In this document: one piece after another, positions 1 through 5,895 of the stretch
How positions within the stretch are numbered: position 1 is the stretch's first letter
How the letters are laid out: every line of letters begins with the position of its first letter
From: Rhodanobacteraceae bacterium
GTDB lineage: Bacteria > Pseudomonadota > Gammaproteobacteria > Xanthomonadales > Rhodanobacteraceae
Direction of reading: 5' to 3'
DNA: 11,641 bases
Assembly: GCA_025928735.1 (NCBI GenBank)
Contig: JAICIW010000037.1
Span: 1 to 11,641 of the forward strand
Notes under the pieces: generated by a model
What the model saw: only the letters and a program-made list of their open reading frames with translations
Database searches by the model: none
Told to the model about the DNA's origin: nothing
Made by a program: the position numbers and the translations under genes

Positions 1-1008
1 GCCGCGTTCGGCGTGTGCTGCATCGGCCTGCTGGTGGGCCTGGTCAACTACTTCTTCATGCGCGCATCGCTGGCGCACATCGGTTCGGACCCGGATTCGC
101 ACCCGTTCAGTTGGATCAAACTGTTCAAGGTCCTGGCCGTGGGCGCGGTGCTCGCGGTCATCGCCGCCTTGATCCTGCAGCACGAGGTAATCGCGAGGTG
201 GTTCGTGATCCTGGCCGCGATCGCGCTGCTGGCGATCTTCGTGTACCTCATCGTGAACGCGCGGCGCGGCGAACGCGCGGGATTGGCGGCCGCGCTGATC
301 CTGACCCTGCAGACGATCTTCTTTTTCATCTTCTACCAGCAGATGCCGACCTCGCTGGCGCTGTTCGCGTTGCGCAACACGGACTGGAGCTGGAACCTGT
401 TCGGCGTGCATCTCTACACCTGGTTGCCGGGCCAGTACCAGGCACTGAACCCGATCTGGATCATGCTCCTCTCGCCAATCCTGGCATGGGCCTACACCGC
501 CGCCGGCAAACGCGGCAAGGACTTGTCGATCGCGTCCAAGTTCGCGCTTGGCTTCGCGATGGTCGCCGCGGGTTACTTCGTCTACGGCCTGGCCGGACAT
601 TTCGTCACCGAACCGGGCAAGGCCTCGTCGTGGGTGCTGATCTGGGGCTATGGCTTGTACTCGCTGGGCGAGCTGCTGGTCAGCGGCCTCGGGCTCGCGA
701 TGATCGCGCGTTACGTGCCGGCGCGGATGGGCGGCTTCATGATGGGCGCCTACTACGTGGGCGTGGGCATCTCGCAATACCTGGGCGGCCTCGTTGCCAA
801 CTTCGCGGCGGTGCCGCAAAACGTGACCGACCCGATACAGACGCTGCCGATCTACACCGCACTCTTCACCAAGCTCGGCTGGGCCGGTGTGGTCTGCACC
901 GTGATTGCGGTCGTGATGATCTGGCCGATGAAACGGCTGTCCGCCGCGCACGCCGCCCACGCGGCTGCCGAAGACGCCCCCGTGCCCACGGTCGCCGACG
1001 AGCGGTAA
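1..1008 (+). CDS. Proton-coupled oligopeptide transporter (POT/PTR2 family, DtpA/DtpB-like), 3' part
   Basis: This is an inner-membrane symporter that, by family, imports di- and tripeptides with protons. The reading frame is open from base 1, so the start and about the first third lie outside the window; 335 residues and the stop TAA (1006-1008) are visible. About nine hydrophobic segments can be counted. That fits TM6, the two extra helices HA and HB of bacterial POTs, and TM7-TM12. Family hallmarks are the TM7 stretch FFFIFYQQMPTSL, the TM8 stretch QALNPIWIMLLSPILAW, and YSLGELLVSGLGLAMIA in TM10. The Glu at 670-672 matches the conserved TM10 glutamate of the family. The segment VTDPIQTLPIYT before the last helix is also typical of the DtpA/DtpB branch, recalled from memory rather than aligned. 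The C-terminal tail is Ala/His-rich and variable. No terminator with a T-tract follows. The family call is firm; substrate and exact orthology are not. Confidence 0.93.
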   Translation, partial: AAFGVCCIGLLVGLVNYFFMRASLAHIGSDPDSHPFSWIKLFKVLAVGAVLAVIAALILQHEVIARWFVILAAIALLAIFVYLIVNARRGERAGLAAALILTLQTIFFFIFYQQMPTSLALFALRNTDWSWNLFGVHLYTWLPGQYQALNPIWIMLLSPILAWAYTAAGKRGKDLSIASKFALGFAMVAAGYFVYGLAGHFVTEPGKASSWVLIWGYGLYSLGELLVSGLGLAMIARYVPARMGGFMMGAYYVGVGISQYLGGLVANFAAVPQNVTDPIQTLPIYTALFTKLGWAGVVCTVIAVVMIWPMKRLSAAHAAHAAAEDAPVPTVADER

Positions 1009-1069
1009 CGGTGGCGTGACGGATGTCACCTCGCCCGACATGCCGTTCGGCAGGGGCGGTCGCGGACTC

Positions 1070-1097
1070 GTTCGGCTAATTTAAGGAGCGACCGAAC
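1070..1097. promoter_or_regulatory. Possible operator: inverted repeat upstream of the efflux operon
   Basis: The 161 bases between the peptide transporter and the adaptor gene (1009-1169) hold no gene. They contain a 6-bp inverted repeat, GTTCGG at 1070-1075 and CCGAAC at 1092-1097, separated by 16 bases. The spacer is the most AT-rich part of the gap (CTAATTTAA) and carries TAATTT at 1077-1082, which could be a -10 element, although no convincing -35 lies 16-18 bases before it. An AAGGAG motif at 1083-1088 also sits inside. The arrangement would suit a repressor operator over an efflux promoter, but 6-bp arms can arise by chance. A short stem at 1041-1052 (TGCCG/CGGCA) lies upstream and has no T-run, so I do not call it a terminator. 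Confidence 0.2.
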
Positions 1098-1169
1098 ACC
1101 GTTCCGCGCCGCGAACCCCTCGCCGCGCGGACGGTCCAACGGACGCCTTTTCGCAACGGACGACTCTCG

Positions 1170-2477
1170 ATGTCGCGAACCAAATGGATCCTGACGCTGG
1201 TCGGCGTCGTCATCGTGGCATTCATCCTGTGGCGCGTCTTTGCAGGGCCCGGCAAGTCCCGGGGTCCCGGCGACTTTGGCGCGGATGCGGCGGTGCCGGT
1301 CACGGCCGTTCCGGTGGCCGCCGAGAACGTACCGATCTACCTGACCGGCGCCGGCACCGTGCAGGCGCTCAATACCGTCACCGTGCAACCGCAGGTCGGC
1401 GGGCAGTTGCTGAAACTCGATTTCGTCGAAGGTGGCGAAGTGAAGAAAGGCCAGGTTTTGGCCGAGATCGACCCGCGCACTTTGCAGGCGCAGCTCGACC
1501 AGGCCACGGCCAAGCGTGCACAGGACCAGACCCAACTCGCCACCGCCAAGGCCAATCTGGATCGCTCCTCGAACCCGAAGTACGCGCCCTACGTCGCCGA
1601 GATCGATCGCATCACCCAGAAGAACACGGTCGCCCAATGGCAGGCCGCGGTGGCGGCGGACAACGCCAGCATCGCCGACACCAAGGTCCAGCTCGGTTTT
1701 ACGAAGATCACCTCGCCCATCGATGGCGTGGCGGGCATCCGGCAGGTCGATCCCGGCAACGTGATCACGACTACCACCACCATCGTCACCGTCACCCAGA
1801 TACACCCGATCTACGTGCTCTTCACCCTCGCCGGGAAATACCTCGACGAGGTGCGTGCGGCGCAGGCGCAGGGCGCCTTGAGCGTGGCGATCCTCGACGC
1901 CGACAACAACGTGGTCGAAGACGACGGCAAGCTGATCGCGATCGGCAACCAGATCGACCCGAACACCAGCACGTTCCAGTTGAAGGCCGAGTTCCCGAAC
2001 GCCAACAACCAGCTTTTTCCGGGTCAGTACGCCAACACCCGGTTGAAGGTCAGCACCAACGCCGGTGCGCTGGTGGTGCCGACCGCGGCCGTGCAGCGCG
2101 GTCCGAACGGCGACTACGTGTGGTTGATCACCGACAAGCCCCCGCCGGGTGCGGAAAAGAACGAAGCGAATGCCAAGGCGGGTGCGGACAAAAAGGCCAA
2201 GTCCGGTGCGCGCGGCAAACACGATGGCGCCGCCGATAACAAGCCCGCGAAGTACGTCGCGATGCAGGCGGTGGTTACCGGCGGTGAAGCCGGCGACAGC
2301 GGACTGATCGTGACCAATGGCCTGAAAGCCGGGGACATGGTGGTCACCGCCGGCCAGTTCCGCTTGAAGCAGGGCACCAAGGTCACGCCGATGAAACCGG
2401 GCGAAGTGCCGGCGCCGCCGACCACCGCGCAGATCAAGGCCGCGATGTCGAGCAGCGGGCGCGGACGACGCGGTTGA
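1170..2477 (+). CDS. mdtA: RND efflux periplasmic adaptor subunit (membrane fusion protein, MdtA/AcrA family)
   Basis: The adaptor joins RND permeases in the inner membrane to an outer-membrane channel. It has 435 residues. Residues 6-21 form one hydrophobic helix after a short basic end. There is no lipobox cysteine, so anchoring by a transmembrane segment, as in MdtA, is expected rather than lipidation. A first lipoyl half spans about residues 65-101 (VQPQVGGQLLKLDFVEGGEV). A hairpin helical region covers about 103-170, and the second lipoyl half has TSPIDGVAGIRQVDPGNVI at 181-199. A beta-barrel follows with NQIDPNTSTFQLKAEFPN, then the membrane-proximal domain. Residues about 324-361 are a Lys/Ala/Gly-rich low-complexity stretch not usual for the family. 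The ATG at 1170 has only a weak upstream GGA. It is followed 25 bases later by the permease gene, indicating one operon. The mdtA symbol rests on similarity and gene order. Confidence 0.9.
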   Translation: MSRTKWILTLVGVVIVAFILWRVFAGPGKSRGPGDFGADAAVPVTAVPVAAENVPIYLTGAGTVQALNTVTVQPQVGGQLLKLDFVEGGEVKKGQVLAEIDPRTLQAQLDQATAKRAQDQTQLATAKANLDRSSNPKYAPYVAEIDRITQKNTVAQWQAAVAADNASIADTKVQLGFTKITSPIDGVAGIRQVDPGNVITTTTTIVTVTQIHPIYVLFTLAGKYLDEVRAAQAQGALSVAILDADNNVVEDDGKLIAIGNQIDPNTSTFQLKAEFPNANNQLFPGQYANTRLKVSTNAGALVVPTAAVQRGPNGDYVWLITDKPPPGAEKNEANAKAGADKKAKSGARGKHDGAADNKPAKYVAMQAVVTGGEAGDSGLIVTNGLKAGDMVVTAGQFRLKQGTKVTPMKPGEVPAPPTTAQIKAAMSSSGRGRRG

Positions 2478-2502
2478 CGATGCTCGCCGGAACGCCGGAA
2501 CC

Positions 2503-5500
2503 ATGAGCTTCTCCAGCATCTTCATCCGCAGACCGATCGCGACCTCGCTGTTGATGGCGGCGGTGCTGCTGCTCGGCATCATCGGCTACAACGCGTTGCC
2601 GGTGTCGGCACTGCCGGAGATCGAGGCGCCCAGCCTCATCGTGACCACCCAGTACCCGGGTGCGAGCGCCACCACCATCGCGAACCTGGTGACGACGCCG
2701 CTGGAACAACAGCTCGGGCAGATTTCCGGGCTGACGATGATGAGCTCGAACAGCGCCGCGGGCCTGTCGACCATCACGCTGCAGTTCGCGATGAACACCG
2801 ATCTGGACGTCGCCGCGCAGGACGTGCAGTCGGCATTGCGCACCGCGCGCCTGCCCGGCAGCCTGCCCTACCCGCCGATCTACAAGCGGGTGAATCCGGC
2901 CGACGCGCCGATCCTGACACTGGCGCTGACTTCGAAAAGCCTGCCGCTGCGCGATGTCAACAACTACGCCGATTCGATTCTTGCGCAGCGGCTGGCGCAA
3001 GTGCCCGGCGTCGGACTGGTTTCGATCGCGGGCAACGTGCGCCCGGCGATCCGGGTACAGGTCGATCCCGGCAAGCTCGCCAACCTCGGCCTGACCATGG
3101 AAGACGTGCGCTCGGCGCTGACGCAGGCCAACGTCAACGCCGCCAAGGGTTCGTTGAACGGCGCGGTGCAGACCTACGAGATCGGCACCAACGACCAATT
3201 GCAGAGCGCGGCCGATTACGCGCGGACGATCATCGCCTACAAGAACGGCGCGCCGGTGAAGCTGTCCGACGTCGCCGCCGTGATCGAGGGCGTCGAGAAC
3301 GACCAACTCGCGGCGTGGGCCAACGGCGAACCGGCGGTGCTGCTGGACATCCGCCGCCAGCCGGGCGCCAACATCATCAACACGGTCGACCAGATCGAGC
3401 AGACGCTGCCCTCGCTGCGCGCGGTGCTCCCTGCCGGCGTCCAGCTGTCGGTGTTCGCCGACCGCACTGTCACGATCCGCGCTTCCGTGCACGATGTCCA
3501 GATAACGCTGCTGATTGCGGTGGCGCTGGTAGTCGCGGTGATCTTCGTGTTCCTGCGTCGGTTATGGGCCACGTTGATTCCGGCGGTCGCGGTGCCGCTG
3601 TCGCTGATGGGCACCTTCGCGGTGATGGCGGCCGCGGGGTTCTCGCTGGACAACCTGTCGCTGATGGCGTTGACGGTCGCCACCGGTTTCGTGGTGGACG
3701 ACGCGATCGTGATGATCGAGAACATCGTCCGCTACCTCGAACAGGGCAAGAGCGGTCGCGAGGCCGCGGAAATCGGTTCGCGCGAAATCGGTTTCACGGT
3801 GTTGTCGCTGACCGTATCGCTGATCGCGGTGTTCCTGCCGCTGCTGCTGATGCCGGGTGTCACCGGGCGGCTGTTCCACGAATTCGCGTGGGTGCTGACC
3901 ATCGCCGTCGCGATCTCGATGGGCGTGTCGCTGACCCTGACGCCGATGATGTGCGCGTACCTGCTGAAGCCCGGCTCGCTGCCGACCGGCGACGAGCAGG
4001 CGATGGAAAATCGCCGCGGTTTCTACGCGAAGATGATCGGCTGGTACGAGTGGTCGCTGGACTGGGTACTGGTGCACCGTCGCACCACCATCCTGATCGC
4101 GGCCGCGTCGGTCGCGGTGACCGTGTTGCTGTACGTGATGATTCCCAAGGACCTGCTGCCGGAGCAGGACACCGGCCTGATCACCGGCGTGGTGCAGGCC
4201 GACAGCGACATCGCGTTTCCCGCGATGGAGAAACACATCGAAGCCGTGACCGCGGCGCTCAGGCGCGATCCCGCGGTCGCGGGCGTCGCATCCTTCGTCG
4301 GCGCCGGCGCGGTCAATCCCACGCTCAACCAGGGCCAGGTCAGCATCGTGCTGAAGCCGCGTGGCGAGCGCGGCGGACTGGATGACGTGGTCGCCAACCT
4401 GCAACGCGACGTGGCCCACTTGCCGGGCGTGGAACTGTTCCTGAAACCGGTACAGGACATCACCCTCGACACCACCGTGGCGCCCACCGAATACCAGTAC
4501 GCGCTGTCGGAAATCGATCCCAACGATCTCGCCAAATACGCGCAGCGCGTGGTGCAGGCCGTCAGGCAGTTGCCGGAACTGGCCGACGTCTCCGACAACC
4601 TCGCGATGAACGGGCGCGCGCTGAAGCTGGACATCGATCGCACCGTCGCCAGCCGTCTCGGCGTGCCGGTGCAGACCATCGACGACACCTTGTACGACGC
4701 CTACGGGCAGCGCCAGATCTCGACGATCTTCACCCAGCAGAACCAGTACCGCGTGGTGCTGGAAGTGGCGCCACAATTCCGCAACCGCTCCGATCTCATG
4801 AACATGCTGCGGGTGCGCTCGAACGGCGCCAGCGGTGCGCTGACCGGCAGCAACGCCACCAGCCTCGGCATGGTGAAATCGTCCAACTCCTCCACCGCGA
4901 CCGGCATCGGCCAATCCAACACCGGCATCATCCTCGGCGGCGGCAACACCGTGCCGCTTTCCACGCTGGCCACCGCGACGGTCACCGATGCGCCGATGGT
5001 GATCGCGCACCAGAACCAGTTGCCGGCGGTGATCATTTCGTTCAACGTCGCGCCGGGTTACTCGCTGTCGCAGGCGGTGGATGCGATCAACCAAACCACG
5101 GCGTCGCTGAACTTGCCGCCGCAAGTGCGCGCCGGCTTCATCGGCAAGGCCGCGGAGTTTTCATCGTCGCTGGGCAACGAGGCGCTGCTGCTGCTGGCCG
5201 CGATCGTGGTGATCTACATCGTGCTGGGCGTGCTGTACGAAAGCTACATCCATCCCTTCACGATCCTGTCGACGCTGCCACCGGCCGGTGTCGGCGCATT
5301 GCTGGCGCTGATGATCTTCGGGATGCCGCTGTCGGTGGACGGCATCGTCGGCATCGTGCTCCTGATCGGCATCGTCAAGAAAAACGCGATCATGATGATC
5401 GACTTCGCGATCACCGCGCAGCGCCGCGGCATGAATGCGCATGATGCGATCCGCCGCGCCTGCCTGCTGCGTTTCCGCCCGATCATGATGACCACCTTCG

Positions 5501-5721
5501 CGGCCCTGTTCGGCGCGCTGCCGCTGGCGCTCGGCAACGGCATCGGCGCGGAACTGCGACGCCCGCTGGGCGTGGCGATCGTGGGCGGCCTGCTGCTGTC
5601 GCAACTGGTGACGCTGTACACCACGCCGGTGATCTACCTGTACATGGAACGCTTCAGTGATTGGGTGCGGGCGCGCACGGAGCGGCCGCACGCCGAACTG
5701 GCTTCCGAGAGCGGGAAGTGA
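2503..5721 (+). CDS. mdtB: RND multidrug efflux permease, MdtB-like subunit
   Basis: This is an inner-membrane proton/drug antiporter of the HAE1 RND type, 1072 residues long; about 1040 is usual. The N-terminus reads FIRRPIATSLLMAAVLLLGI and continues with LPVSALPEIEAP, much like E. coli MdtB. The proton-relay aspartates of TM4 are present in VVDDAIVMIENI (Asp399 and Asp400, matching AcrB Asp407/408). The TM10 lysine is Lys960 in GIVKKNAIMMIDFA (AcrB Lys940). Both are intact, so the pump should be active. Two periplasmic loops of about 300 residues carry the porter and docking domains. Extra length comes mainly from a Ser/Thr/Asn/Gly-rich insertion at about residues 774-814. It begins 25 bases after the adaptor stop. 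The ATG has a weak GGAA 2 bases upstream, so coupled translation is likely. In E. coli this subunit forms a mixed trimer with MdtC, and the next gene is MdtC-like. Confidence 0.93.
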   Translation: MSFSSIFIRRPIATSLLMAAVLLLGIIGYNALPVSALPEIEAPSLIVTTQYPGASATTIANLVTTPLEQQLGQISGLTMMSSNSAAGLSTITLQFAMNTDLDVAAQDVQSALRTARLPGSLPYPPIYKRVNPADAPILTLALTSKSLPLRDVNNYADSILAQRLAQVPGVGLVSIAGNVRPAIRVQVDPGKLANLGLTMEDVRSALTQANVNAAKGSLNGAVQTYEIGTNDQLQSAADYARTIIAYKNGAPVKLSDVAAVIEGVENDQLAAWANGEPAVLLDIRRQPGANIINTVDQIEQTLPSLRAVLPAGVQLSVFADRTVTIRASVHDVQITLLIAVALVVAVIFVFLRRLWATLIPAVAVPLSLMGTFAVMAAAGFSLDNLSLMALTVATGFVVDDAIVMIENIVRYLEQGKSGREAAEIGSREIGFTVLSLTVSLIAVFLPLLLMPGVTGRLFHEFAWVLTIAVAISMGVSLTLTPMMCAYLLKPGSLPTGDEQAMENRRGFYAKMIGWYEWSLDWVLVHRRTTILIAAASVAVTVLLYVMIPKDLLPEQDTGLITGVVQADSDIAFPAMEKHIEAVTAALRRDPAVAGVASFVGAGAVNPTLNQGQVSIVLKPRGERGGLDDVVANLQRDVAHLPGVELFLKPVQDITLDTTVAPTEYQYALSEIDPNDLAKYAQRVVQAVRQLPELADVSDNLAMNGRALKLDIDRTVASRLGVPVQTIDDTLYDAYGQRQISTIFTQQNQYRVVLEVAPQFRNRSDLMNMLRVRSNGASGALTGSNATSLGMVKSSNSSTATGIGQSNTGIILGGGNTVPLSTLATATVTDAPMVIAHQNQLPAVIISFNVAPGYSLSQAVDAINQTTASLNLPPQVRAGFIGKAAEFSSSLGNEALLLLAAIVVIYIVLGVLYESYIHPFTILSTLPPAGVGALLALMIFGMPLSVDGIVGIVLLIGIVKKNAIMMIDFAITAQRRGMNAHDAIRRACLLRFRPIMMTTFAALFGALPLALGNGIGAELRRPLGVAIVGGLLLSQLVTLYTTPVIYLYMERFSDWVRARTERPHAELASESGK

Positions 5722-5767
5722 GCAAGCAGTGATGATTCGTCTGTCGCGCGAAGCTACTCTGCTTTTC

Positions 5768-5886
5768 CTCTCTCCCTCCGGGAGCGGGGCAGGGGTGAGG
5801 GTACGCATACGCGCAGAGTGCGGGCAACGCGCGCTTCCGAACCCTCACCCACCCCTTCGGGGCACCCTCTCCCGAAGGGAGAGGGA
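5768..5886. repeat. Interspersed structured repeat (REP/MITE-like) between the two permease genes
   Basis: The 174 bases between the permease genes are mostly a palindromic element of C/G-rich modules. The left part has a hairpin CTCCC/GGGAG (5772-5776 with 5780-5784) and then GGGTGAGGGT (5793-5802). The right part opens with the exact reverse complement ACCCTCACCC (5841-5850). It continues with a hairpin CCCC-TTC-GGGG (5852-5862) and a perfect 9-bp hairpin at 5865-5885. The two 10-bp arms are 38 bases apart, so the whole block can fold on itself. From memory, blocks with 'CTCTCCC' hairpins plus 'GGGTGAGGG' arms are common extragenic repeats in Xanthomonadales and related high-GC genomes; no second copy lies in this window. 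No transposase or target duplication is visible. Confidence 0.75.
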
Positions 5887-5895
5887 TAAGAACGA
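5865..5895 (+). promoter_or_regulatory. Ribosome binding site of the MdtC-like gene, partly inside a strong hairpin
   Basis: CCCTCTCCC (5865-5873) pairs perfectly with GGGAGAGGG (5877-5885) around a GAA loop. The only purine-rich Shine-Dalgarno candidates before the ATG at 5896 lie in the right-hand strand of this stem: GGAG at 5878-5881 and AGGGA at 5882-5886. The stem ends 10 bases before the start codon. If the hairpin forms in mRNA, it would mask the binding site unless ribosomes from upstream open it. The folding is read directly from the sequence; its regulatory effect is inference. Confidence 0.5.

Noticed and set aside
1041..1052. Short stem TGCCG/CGGCA after the peptide transporter as a terminator.
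   Set aside because: The loop is only two bases unless the stem is cut to 4 bp, and no T-run follows.
1026..2582. A 518-codon open frame on the minus strand across the adaptor gene.
   Set aside because: It is antisense to a clear adaptor gene. Its Arg/Gly/His-rich, repetitive composition is typical of high-GC shadow frames.
3562..5124. A 520-codon minus-strand frame across the MdtB-like gene, and a similar 544-codon frame at 5845-7479.
   Set aside because: Both are antisense to RND permease genes with intact motifs and have His/Arg/Gln-rich sequence without recognisable domains.
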